Source: Simmondsia chinensis
Lineage: Eukaryota > Streptophyta > Magnoliopsida > Caryophyllales > Simmondsiaceae
Reading direction: 5' to 3'
Assembly (NCBI GenBank): GCA_018398585.1
Contig: JAGTTD010000013.1
Coordinates: 6,668,492 to 6,732,491 of the forward strand
Length of the DNA: 64,000 nt
The notes under the pieces are model-generated. The model was not told the origin of the DNA, searched no databases, and saw only the letters and a program-made list of their open reading frames with translations. Of the stretch, positions 1 to 10,001 are shown piece by piece. The position numbers were made by a program, and so were the translations under genes. The stretch's first letter is position 1; every line of letters starts with the position of its first letter.

Positions 1-2752
1 TCACTATAATAAGCACTAATACCTAATGAAAAAAAGGGTATGTGCTGACGGATTAGGCTGTGAATTCCTTGGACTCGAGCCATTAGGTCGACAGGGGTCT
101 CTTAAAACCTGGTACATTGAGAAAAAATCTAAATAAATGAAAATTTTCACTTTAAATTCAAAAACTTAAGGAAAGTTTACACATCATAAGTTTCGGACCA
201 GCATCACGGTCACAAATCTCTATCCTACCAGGTGTAGGTGATGAAGCACAACTATCGACACATACAGGGACACTATTACAATCATCACTTCTAGTAGAAT
301 CGGGCTTACCCTGCTCTACCAAAGGGTCAATATCATCAACCCTGTAGCATTCCAACTCGTCCTTAGTCTCAAGGGGTCAAACAAAGTTCAAGACCTTCAA
401 TTTGCCCTTGAGGTTTCCAAAAGAAACCTCCAACACTCCCGTCCTACAGTGAATCATAACGTCGGCAGTTGCTAAGAATGGTCGACCCAAAATAATGGGA
501 GCGTTGTGCTTTTGCCTAGGAGTAGGGTCTATATCTAAGACGAGAAAATCAATAGAGAAGGCAAACTTGTCAACCTTGACAAGTACATCTTCCACTACTC
601 CATGGGATACTCGCTCTGTCCTATTAGCCAACTGAAGTATAATATTCATTGGCTTAAGGTATCCATACCCAATTCTCGAAAAACCAAGTAAGGGATGAGG
701 TTTACACTCGCTCCTAGTTTTAGCAAGGCTCTATTGGTATAACAATCTCCTAAGACGCATGGAATGGTAAATGCCCTGGTGTCTCGAAACTTGGGTGGGG
801 CGCCCGGCACCAAAATGCTGCTCACCTTCTTGGTGAGCCGAACCTTCTTCGGGATATGCATTTGTGCGTGCTTCTTTTTGGTGCAAAGGTCCTTAAGGAA
901 CTTGGCATACATAGGGATGTGTTTAATAGCTTCTATCAAAGTTGATCTTCACGTCCTTAAACAAGTTTATAAGCTTAGTCCTTTTTTGGTCATCCTTCTT
1001 TTTCGGTCCTTTAAGGGTTGAAGGAAAAGGGACAGTAGGTTCAGCAAACCTACCTTGTGGGCCCTCCCTGTCAGCAGTGGGAGATGGGTCCGTGCTCACC
1101 TTCTCAACCTCGACCTCCATATCTCGAAGGTTCCCCTCCGTAGGCATTGACACAACCCGAACTTGCTCGTGAGAGGGCAAGTTTGGGCTAGAGCTAGTTG
1201 ACCCTGCTGGAAGTGTGCGAGGTTGGGAGGGTAACCTCTCTTCCTCTTGCTTATGAAGCACTTGGGCCAATTGTCCTATCTGGTCTTCTAATCTAGCTAT
1301 AGACTGAGAGTGAGACCGAGCCAATTGTGTGGTGTCCTTCATAAAGTAGAGCATACGCTCCTGAAATTGCAAAGTATATCCTAGAGGTGGGGAATGAGGG
1401 TTATCATGGGTAACATTAGAGTGAGGTTGAGTATCATACCTGCACCCTCCCTACAGAATGGGAGGATGCGCGTTACCTGCAAAGCCGGGTTCTTGTTGTC
1501 TCGTGGGTTGATTATGATTGGCGTTTTGCTTCCACAAGAAGTTCGGATGATCGCGCCACCCAGGATTGTGGGTGTTGGAGAACGGGTCGCTATTTTCCCA
1601 ATATCCTTGAGCTGTATGAACCTGTTCTTGTACATATTCAGGAAATTGTGATGCATTTAAACAATTAAGCACAGAATGGTCCTCACCTGAACAAATGTCA
1701 CACGGAGTAGTACCACTCGATAAATTAGCTGCATAGACTGGATGCACATTAGTGGGATTTGCATTTAAACTCATCATCTTGTCCATCTTTCTACTAAGTG
1801 CATCTAGTTTTAAATTAATATCATCTTGGGGTACTACCACAACAACCAAAGCCGGGGACCTACCTAGGTGCGTAAGAGACTCGATCATCTCTTTCTTCAA
1901 TGTGGGTTTGTGAGTAGGGCGAGTTGTTTGATAGTGACTTCTTTCGTTTGGTAAGGCGACGAAAGGCTACTTCAGAAGAGGCTTGGTTAAGGATATGTTC
2001 ATTGAGGCGCTCGAAAAGTCTCCAAGCCTCGTCCTCGCCTTGCTGGTTAAATGCTCCCCCGCATGAAACATTTACCACTTGCTTGTTTGACGTACTAAAA
2101 CCATCATAAAAGTTTTGGACAAGAGCCCACTTGGGTGACCCATGGTGGGGACAGCTTCTAAGAAATTCCTTGAACCTATCCCAACACTTGTGAAACTGCT
2201 CCTAGTCTTTTTGTTCAAAATTGTTTATAGCACGCCTAATAGCCATCATCCTAGCTTTAGGGAAAAACTTGACTAGGAAGCGCTATTAAAGGTCATTTCA
2301 AGTGGTGATTTCTTGGGTAGGGACTGAAACCACCTCTTAGCTACGTCTTTTAACGAGAACGGAAAAAGACGTAGTCTAATCGCATCATTCGAGACACCTT
2401 GATAATGACAGGTTTCACATATTTTGAGAAATGCATTAAGGTGCCCATATGGGCTCTCAATCAGCTTCCTATAGAATGTGGGAAGCATGTTGATAATCCC
2501 AGGCTTAAGTTCGAAGTTGGCGTTACCCACGATAGGTAATGCAACTCCGGCGGGCGCAACGTACGTTTGGGGAATGAAGTGATCCCCAATCGTACGTGGT
2601 TCGTTATTAGACATGGTTCGTTGTGTACTCTTTCTCGCTTCTAATCGCCTCACGGTAGACAAAGTTCGCTCAATTTCTAGAATGTAAGGTAACAATTTAG
2701 GATCGAGTGAACGTCTACCATGCATGCAATATTGAAGCTGGGATGAATCCAT
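1..2752 (-). pseudogene. Athila gag-protease, degraded
   Basis: The capsid-like gag starts at the ATG at 2752 (MDSSQLQYCM) and includes the conserved stretch around FPFSLKDVAKRWFQSLP. It is followed in shifted frames by a CX2C zinc-finger-like segment (CDICSGEDHSVLNC, about 1750) and a coiled, polar linker at 923-1372. The protease follows at 377-939, with a LGASVNLIPY motif and the later IILGRPFLATA motif. Several frameshifts and stops break it, for example after 2273. The usual catalytic Asp before LGAS reads Lys (LLKLGAS), so the protease would be dead even if the frame were intact. Homology is by recalled Athila family motifs. Confidence 0.8.
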
Positions 2753-2870
2753 GCTGGCCACGACTAATGAATCAAGCAAAAGAAAAACTATGAAAAATAA
2801 CTCAAAGCAATGAACAAATAGCAAACAAAACAAAGTTCGTTAATCTTAAATTCCAACTTAGCAAACCGAT

Positions 2871-2888
2871 TCCCCGGCAACGGCGCCA
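2871..2888 (-). promoter_or_regulatory. tRNA-Asp-type primer-binding site
   Basis: On the minus strand the sequence is TGGCGCCGTTGCCGGGGA, complementary to the 3' end of plant tRNA-Asp. It lies 9 nt inside the LTR edge. It fixes the orientation and LTR boundary of the element. Confidence 0.85.
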
Positions 2889-2897
2889 AAAATTTAA

Positions 2898-4469
2898 TGT
2901 GTTTTAAATGTGTGTTTTAAAACCGTCTACTCGTAAGCGCACGAGATCGCCTTAGCTTTGTTGGATATATGAGTCGTATCCATAGGGAATCGTGTTAAGT
3001 TAGACTTAGTGATTAATTAGCGGTTTGAATTTTTGGGTTTTTATTGTTTGAATAAATTGTTGGTTAAATCAATAAAACTGAATATAAAGCAAATGTGTCA
3101 ATTCAATTGAGGTTAGTTTAGGGAGTGAATTTAGGGTAGCTTAACACATATCCCGTCATTATATTTTACTTAGGATGATAATTTGAAGGACTTAGGCTAC
3201 AAGCTCTAAGCCTGGGTTAATATATAAATTAGGGTTTAGGGTAATGAACTAGTTTAAAGGCATAACCTATCTTAGCACTCTAGATGTAGCATAAGTTATC
3301 TTACTAGCACTACTTAATTCCTAATATACCAAAGAGGGCACAAACACGCCGTCACCGAATCCCATTAGAACTCCGAAGTTAAGCGTACTTTGGCGAGAGT
3401 AGTACCAGGATGGGTGACCTCCTGGGAAGTTCTCACCCTCAGGTTGGGGGCACTGGGAAACAGCCTCTCTTCAGGTTAACACCCTGAAGGGGAAAGGCTG
3501 CGTACATCCGCCCCCCCCAGACCCTGCGTAGGTGGGAGCCCTTGAGGCACTGGGTATGTTCCTTACATATAGAAGATTGGGTTCAGGATTGGGTACAACT
3601 TCAACCCTGACCATGCGTGAATTCCTGTTATGTTATGGTCTAGGCTAGAAGCACAAGACTAATCTATGCAAAGTTGAAGATCTAATCATGGCTACAAGCA
3701 CACATACAAAAATATCCAACAATCATGAAGAACTCCTCACAGGGGTGCAAATGTAACATGACTAAACCAATCGTCAAAAGCATAATATAAATCTGGGATA
3801 CAGGCGGCTATCCGCCCTTCATCCCTAAACTAAAAAAGTTTACTTTTCCATGGGAGTTTTAGACATCATAAAACTTAAAGAAAGGAAGACACTATGCGTA
3901 AAAATAAACAGAAAAATAAACTCCCTCAATCTTCGTGTTGATGCTAATCCAAGCCTGAATTCTTCCAATATTCCAACCACTTACGCTTTGGCTTTTGAGA
4001 ACCTGCAGATCTCGTAGTGGCTTCGGGTTTGAGAGGAAGGGGAGGACGTGCGGCTAAGAAAAAGCGTGGAAAAGGCTGATCTCCCCTCCTCTATTTATAA
4101 GCGCAGGGGCGCTGATCAATCGAAAATTAGGCCCGATCGGTCGGCAGGCTCTCGGTTAGTTTCTCTAACCGTGAGCTCCTGATCGATTGGTTCTCTGGGC
4201 CCCTTTGCTCGATTAAGCACCAAAGTGCTATGGGATGTACCGGTTCACCGAATTATGTCCCGATGGGTCTTTCTTTTGTACAAGTGGTTGGGTTTCTCCG
4301 ATTAGACTTCAAATATGCTTCAATAGCGCTTGATTTTGCCGGAATTCTTCTTTCGTCCGCTCTGATGTGCTCCACATGGAAATGTACCTCAATAACAACC
4401 AAACACACATGTAGAGGCCAAATATATGACAAGAATGGAAAATAATATATGTAAAAATCAAGCGTATCA
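2898..4469 (-). repeat. Athila 5' LTR
   Basis: Terminal TG..CA ends are at 2898 and 4469. A TATA box (TATAAATAG on the minus strand, at about 4091-4099) lies downstream of CGATCG-type motifs at 4110-4195. The length of about 1.57 kb includes a 230-bp SINE insertion at 3329-3558. There is no gene in it; the 71-residue open frame at 4230-4445 is inside the LTR and has no recognisable content. Confidence 0.8.
3329..3558 (+). mobile_element. 5S-rRNA-headed SINE, copy 1
   Basis: The head (about 3335-3440) is clearly derived from 5S rRNA: it keeps the A-box region (AGTTAAGCGTACT), the GAGAGTAGTACCAGGATG intermediate segment and the C-box region (GGGTGACCTCCTGGGAAG). It lacks about ten bases near the 5S 3' end. 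The body that follows (GGGAAACAGCCTCT ... GGCTGCGTACATCC ... ACTGGGTATG) resembles the body of Au-type plant SINEs. Imperfect direct repeats TTCCTAATATA (3318-3328) and TTCCTTACATA (3559-3569) look like the target duplication. It sits inside an Athila LTR and is not a functional 5S gene. Confidence 0.75.
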
Positions 4470-5620
4470 GTCTGATAGTGATTCCCACTTAGTGCTAAAA
4501 GATTGGGATGGTGATGTTACCTTCTCTTAGATTGATTTTTGTACCACTGAATTTTGGGTTCAAATTCATGCGGTGCCATTGAATCTTATGAAGAAAATGT
4601 AATACGTTGAGAATAGGACAGTTATTCCCTGCTATTGTGTCAATTAATAAGGATATGGACAGAAATAGTGCGTGGAGCAGATTTTGTAGATTGAAAGTAG
4701 TGATTGAAACCTTTGCCCCTATTTGTAAGAGGTTTTTGCTTCAAAGGGAGAATAAGGAGGATACCTGGATTCAGTTTAAGTATGATAGATTGCCAGATTT
4801 TTGCTATGTATGTGGTCACCTGGGCCATGCCAACTGTAGATGTCTGGTTAGAGGTGACTTTTTAAGGGATGAAGAGTGTGATAATTCTCTAAGGGCATTA
4901 GATTACAAAGCTGGTAAGTTCAGGTTTGATTTGGCTCTTGACTAAGGTGAGTCTTTAGGTGCAACGAATCAGTGTGAGCATTCCCTGGTCCTGATTGTTA
5001 CTGTATGAGGGAAGCATGCAAAAGACCTTATTGCTCATATTACAATATAGAAAAATGTGACTAATTTTATTAGATCATCTATACAGGAAATCATTAATCC
5101 TCCTCTTCATTCATCCTCTAATGCCTCTGGTAAGAGTAAGGAGAATGAGATTGGGTTGGAAAAGTGTGTTGGACATGCTCTTTCTTCTGATCATGAAGTG
5201 GCACCTGCTGGGGGTTCTAGTTTACTAAGTGGAAAGAGAGCTTTGTAATATAGGCCCGATTATAGTTTGCTGAGAAAGAGAACAAGATTAGCATTGAATG
5301 AGGTCATGAACTCTACAGTGAAACAAGATAAGCATGGGAACTAGGTTTTATCGTCTATGTGGTCCAAGGATTAGCATGGATCTATTCGGTTAATGTTCGA
5401 AAGTGAATTTGAGATGCCTAATAATGAAGTTGATGAGGCTGCAAATTTGAACTCTCCAAGGAGCGAGGTGGTTCGGCGGTTTCATAAAAGGGTAGCCAAG
5501 GCTAGAATTCAAAGTGCTCAAGTGGGTTTCATGGTCACTGGTTCTTATGAGGCTTCTACAAGAGATGGCCTGAAATTGGTTTTTGATGAGGATTCCGGTA
5601 TGATGTTTAATGAGGTTTAG
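4470..5620 (+). pseudogene. LINE ORF1, nucleic-acid-binding (CCHC) part
   Basis: A typical plant LINE ORF1 segment begins near 4540 (EFWVQIHAVPLNLMKK, the end of a DUF4283-like domain). It continues through a basic stretch to WIQFKYDRLPDFCYVCG HLGH..C at about 4770-4850, a CCHC knuckle lacking strict spacing. A stop follows at about 4943. Shorter open stretches at 5057-5248 and 5393-5620 continue the variable C-terminal tail in other frames. ORF1 proteins coat LINE RNA. This copy lacks its start, which is left of the Athila insertion. Confidence 0.75.
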
Positions 5621-5657
5621 GGGTTTGCAGTTGTTGTCCCAGAACAACTGCCTCTTA

Positions 5658-7001
5658 ATGAATCTTCTCTGTTGGAACTGTCAAGACTGTGGCCAGGCCC
5701 GGACAGTTCGAGCTATCAGGGGGCGCATTTCTTGTTATAGGTCGAGTCTGAATTTTCTCATGGAGTCAAAGCAAAAGGAAGAGAGGATGGTTCGTCTGGA
5801 GGAAAATTTTGATTTTGGTAATTGCGTTTGTGTTAGTCTAATGGGCAAAAGTGGGGCTTTAGTCCTCATGTGGAAAGACTCATTGAAGGTTGAGATTTCT
5901 TTTTCCTGTCATTGTTTTATTGCTGCTTTTCTTGAGGATTTGCAGTCTGGTAGGAAGTGGGCTAAGGTATTTGCTCATGGGGAGCCTGACCAGAGCAGGC
6001 GTCATGATTTTTGGTTGTCTATGGGTGCTGTGTATGTTGGGGATGATCTTCCTTTTGCTATTGCTGGATATTTTAATACCATTGATCTCGGGTCTGATAA
6101 TTTCAGTATTGTCACGACTTCGTCTTTGCAGTTGAGTTGGTTGTTGAGTGTTCTCTGGTTAAGTTTGATTCGAAGGCGTGCCATTTCTGTTAGTCCAATC
6201 GTCAGGATGGGTCTTGTCATGTGAAGGAAAAACTTGATAAAGTGGCCGTCAATGTTGCTTGGCTCTCCCTTTTTTCTCATGCCAGTGTTACTCTTCTTCC
6301 AGCCATTGGGTCGGATCACTCACCCTTACTCTTTGCCCTCGATAGGATGTCGAAGAAATCGGGGTGCTCTTTTAAATTTGAAGCTAAATGGCTTCTCCAC
6401 CATGATTGCTCAAGATTGTTGCTGACGGTTGGAATTTGGAGGGGAGCCAGAGTGGCATGTTTTTGCTCCAGAGCAAGCTTTCTTGATGCCGTTCGAACCT
6501 CATTGATTGGAATAATGCCCTTAGGCGTGTCTCAGCTGCTGAAGTTACCCGAATTTTGGTTAGACTTGATGAAACTCAGAGTAGAGCGCAATTTCGATGT
6601 GATAGAGCTGAAGAAAATGAGCTTCTTGCTGGACTTAATCTGATTTGGTAAGAAGAGGAGCAGTAGTGGAAACAACGTTCAAGAATCGATTGGTTAAAGT
6701 TTGGGGACAAATACTAGCTTTTTTCATGCGTCAACTCTTGTTAGACGGTGCCGAAACCGTACTCTCAGGCTCAAAGATGGTGGATTTTGAAAGGGATATT
6801 AATCAGCTCATTATGGGTCTCACTTTCTTGAGATCTTCGCTGTTAGAGCATGTATGGGGCTTTCTAATGTGCTGTTGGCGTGCCCGCGTCTGGTTTCCGA
6901 GGAGTACAATCGGCTCCTTGTGGCTCATGTTAGCTGATGTGATGTTAAAGTGGCTCTTTGATCATCTTGGGGGTCTTAAGGCTCTTTGTCCTAATGGTTA
7001 C
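5658..7001 (+). pseudogene. LINE ORF2, AP-endonuclease part
   Basis: The ORF2 start MNLLCWNCQDCG at 5658 is the classic beginning of plant LINE endonucleases (usually MNxLxWNxxGxG). The fold can be followed through LVLMWKDSLKVEI, FAIAGYFNTI (normally GDFN) and, in another frame, AIGSDHSPLLF near 6301-6330 (the catalytic SDH motif). Frameshifts occur near 6120 and 6640. The copy is cut at 7001 by the Copia-type insertion and resumes at 10002. It supplied target-nicking activity when intact. Confidence 0.75.
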
Positions 7002-7351
7002 TGTTAAGTGTGGAGACTGTTTGTTTCCGGAAACCGTCGTAATTATTGACCGAAATTATTAGGGCCTGTATTTATGGCATGGCTCTTGAGCTTCCAGCGG
7101 TTTCGATTGTAAAAGGCCTATTTATAGGCGCTTTTTGGCTGGTGTAAAATAGAGAGCAAAACACAAGTGAGGAAGAGAACAAAGATTGTAATCCTCGGTT
7201 ATAATAATGAATATTTTGCTCCCCCTCTGTTGATGTAGGCTTCGGCTGAACCACGTAAATTCCGTTGTCTAATATTTTCCCCCCATTCCCGTTTAATTCC
7301 GCATTTGCTATTTCGATTTAAGGCTCGGTAAATTCGTGGGTGGCCCTAACA
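7002..7351 (+). repeat. 5' LTR of gag-only Copia element
   Basis: TGTTAAG...CTAACA ends, followed at once by the primer-binding site ACTAGTATCAGAGCCC (7352 on). It is nearly identical to the copy at 9645-9996. Confidence 0.92.
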
Positions 7352-8134
7352 ACTAGTATCAGAGCCCGGGGTGAAACCTAAATCGGAGAAATAGCTGTTT
7401 GAGTGGGAGGAGAGGACCGGTGGCTGGTGTTTCTGTTCCGACAAAGTACACGTCGGAGTTCAGGGTGGCGCGTGGTTTTTTGACGCGCCTGAGAAAACGA
7501 CCGGCGGCTCGTGTGGTGGCGCGTGGCGGTGCTAGGCCGCCCGTGGTGGTGAACGGAGATAATAAAAGACTAGATCGGGTTACCTGGGTTACAGATCTGG
7601 TGGTTCCCGAGCGAATCGGTGAACGGAGAGGCGTCGGTGAGTGAATCCGACGGTGGCGCTGTGGAGCTTCGAGACTCGTCGAAATCCGAAGCGGTGGCGC
7701 TTCGAGACCCGGTGGTTGTAGGCAGACAGGCGTCAGACTGAGGCGGCCGCGGATTCAACGGTGGCCGTGGTTCGAAGGCCGGTGACTGTGTGCGAAGTAC
7801 GGCGGTGGTTCGGGTCGACCGTGGTTTGTGCGAAGTTTCGGGAAGTCCAAGGTCGGTGACTGTAAGCAGAGCTTAGCGGTGAGAGCCGTTGACTAACCAG
7901 AGAAGACGGTCTACGGTTGTGCTCCGTCGACGTGGGGCGAAGACAGAGAGTAGAGAAACCGAAGGAAGACACAGGCGCAGAGAGAAAAGCAGAGTGAAGT
8001 TGTGATTTTTTGGGTTTTTGGTCAACTATTAAAGTTGACCAAAGTGAACATTAAAAATAAATCAGTGTTTTTTTTTTAAAAAAAAAAATAATAATAATAA
8101 TTTCAGTGTTCGAGGAGATTAAAAGTGTACATCA

Positions 8135-9586
8135 ATGGCGACCAATGAGGTGAAAATTTCAGGTATTGAGAAATTTGATGGGACTGATTTTGCGTATTGG
8201 CGAATGCAAATCGAGGATTTTCTGTATGCGAAAACGTTGTAGTTACCCCTATTAGGGAAGAAGCCCGAGGATATGGAGGACGAAAAGTGGAACTTGATGG
8301 ACCGACAAGTTTTGGGTGTTAATCGACTTACCTTGTCCCAGACTGTTGCACATAATGTTGTCAATGAAAAGACGACGGTGGGTTTGATGACAGCTTTGTC
8401 GGGCATGTATGAGAAACCATTGGCGAACAACAAGGTGCACCTGATGAAGAAGTTGTTCAATCTCAAGATGACGGAAGGTGGTTCGTTTGCCCAGCACTTG
8501 ATTGCATTTAATACGATTATAAATCAGTTGATGCCGGTGGACCTTAATTTTGATGACGAAATCCGAACACTGGTATTGTTAGCGTCTCTGCCCAATAGTT
8601 GGGAGGCCATGAGGATGGCGGTCAGTAATTCTGCCGGGAAAGAGAAATTAAAATACGATGACATACGTGACTTAGTATTAGCCGAGGAGGTACGCCGACA
8701 AGATTCAGATGAGAATCACACCTTGAGCGTGGAATCCCGAGGTAGGGGTTTGGAAAGATCACGTAGGGGCAGAAGCAGCAGTAGGACAGGCCAGAGGGGG
8801 CCATGTTGGCACTGTGGAAAACCGGGACACATGAAGAGAGAGTGTAGGGTTTTGAAGAGGTCAAACCCAGATACAGCCAATGTTGTGACTGAAGAGATAA
8901 TACAGGATGCTCTGGCTCTTACCGTACATTCACCAGTGGATGACTGGATTTTAGATTCAGGGGCTTCGTTTCATGCTACATCGTGTAGGGACGTGATTCA
9001 GAATTTTGTGGCTGGGGATTACGGTAAAGTGTATTTGGCAAGTGGACAGCGGTTAGAAGTTGTCGGTATGGGTGATGTCAATATTTCATCACCGCATGGG
9101 TCAAGATGGACTTTACATGGTGTGAGATTTGTACCCGAGTTGAAGAATAATTTGATATCGGTAGGACAACTCGATGACAGTGGGTATTCTGTCAGGTTCT
9201 CGGGTGGAAAGTGGGTTGTCTCGAAAGGGGCATTAGCGATAGCTCGTGGTTTGAAGGCGGGCACACTGTTTTCAATATCGAAGTCAACTGATGGTGAGTT
9301 TACTGCAGGAAACTCAACTTTGCGGAGGTCAAAGTGTGCCAGTTGGAAGCCACTTCCTGAGATGTCATGTCAGTCCAGAAAGCCGATGGGTAAAAAGATT
9401 AGCCAGAAGGGTCGTTCTGATGTGAGGTCGAGTACACGTGTTAAGTGGGAGCTAGCAGTGGGAGCTGAGATGAATTCCCGGTACAAGAAAACAAGTGGGA
9501 GCGTGAATCCAGCAGTTCAACTAAAGAAGAGTGTACCGCCTGATATACTGAAGCCGGGGCGGGCTTCGGGTAGAGTTCGCGCATGA
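8135..9586 (+). pseudogene. Copia gag-protease (one in-frame stop)
   Basis: The frame starts at the ATG at 8135 (MATNEVKISGIEKFDG, the usual UBN2-type gag opening) and runs 484 codons with a single in-frame TAG at 8240-8242, one base from CAG (Gln). Downstream it is open to 9586. It contains the UBN2 gag domain (YWRMQIEDFL to about residue 190), a basic linker, a CCHC knuckle CWHCGKPGHMKREC (8802-8843) and a protease with WILDSGASFHATS (DSGA catalytic motif, about 8945-8980). It ends with the GAG-pre-integrase-like stretch up to LFSISK. The frame then ends in a basic tail of no known family. The near-intact frame suggests recent activity; readthrough or loss at the TAG cannot be told apart here. 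Confidence 0.85.
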
Positions 9587-9644
9587 TGATTGCGTGGTGA
9601 GGGAGAAGCATGGAGGATTACTGTACAGTCTCCAAGTGGGAGAT

Positions 9645-9996
9645 TGTTAAGTGTGGAGACTGTTTGTTTCCGGAAACCGTCGTAATTATTGGCCGGAATT
9701 ATTAGGGCCTGTATTTATGGCATGACTCTTGAGCTTCCAGCGGTTTCGATTGTAAGAGGCCTATTTATAGGCACTTTTTGGCTGGTGTAAAATAGAGAGC
9801 AAAACACAAGTGAGGAAGAGAGAACGAAGATTGTAATCCTCGATTATAATAGTGAATATTTTGCTCCCCCTCCTTGGATGTAGGCTTCAGCTGAACCACG
9901 TAAATTCCGTTGTCTAATATTTTTCCTCCATTCCCGTTTAATTCCTCATTTGCTATTTCGATTTAAGGTTCGGTAAATTCGTGGGTGGTCCTAATA
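9645..9996 (+). repeat. 3' LTR of gag-only Copia element
   Basis: It is preceded by the polypurine tract CAAGTGGGAGAT. The terminal CA has mutated to TA. The target duplication GTTAC follows immediately. Confidence 0.92.
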
Positions 9997-10001
9997 GTTA
10001 C

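Larger units (their letters stand above)
1..4469 (-). mobile_element. Athila-type Ty3/gypsy LTR retrotransposon, 5' part
   Basis: Read on the minus strand this is 5' LTR (2898-4469), primer-binding site (2871-2888), then gag and protease running off the left edge. The primer site matches the tRNA-Asp-type site usual in Athila elements. The LTR begins TGATACGCTTGA on the minus strand, as recalled for Athila relatives. The outer LTR edge abuts LINE ORF1 sequence at 4470, so the element inserted into that LINE. Reverse transcriptase and integrase, if present, lie outside the window, so target duplication and LTR pairing cannot be tested. Confidence 0.85.
7002..9996 (+). mobile_element. Non-autonomous Copia-lineage element carrying only gag and protease
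   Basis: A complete 2995-bp element flanked by a perfect 5-bp target duplication GTTAC (6997-7001 and 9997-10001). It has a 350-bp 5' LTR, a primer site TAGTATCAGAGCC (initiator-Met type), a GC-rich leader, one gag-protease frame, a polypurine tract AAGTGGGAGAT, and a 352-bp 3' LTR. Integrase, reverse transcriptase and RNase H are absent, so mobility depended on another element's enzymes. It inserted into LINE ORF2. The structure matches the class called TR-GAG elements. Confidence 0.9.

Noticed and set aside
3335..3440. A 5S rRNA gene
   Set aside because: The similarity is strong, but it lacks bases at the 3' end, carries substitutions, and is joined to a SINE body inside an LTR; not a functional 5S gene.
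4230..4445. 71-residue plus-strand frame
   Set aside because: Lies in the Athila LTR, with no resemblance to known proteins.
7399..7972. Arg/Gly-rich frames on both strands
   Set aside because: The GC-rich untranslated leader of the gag-only Copia element keeps all frames open; no domain.
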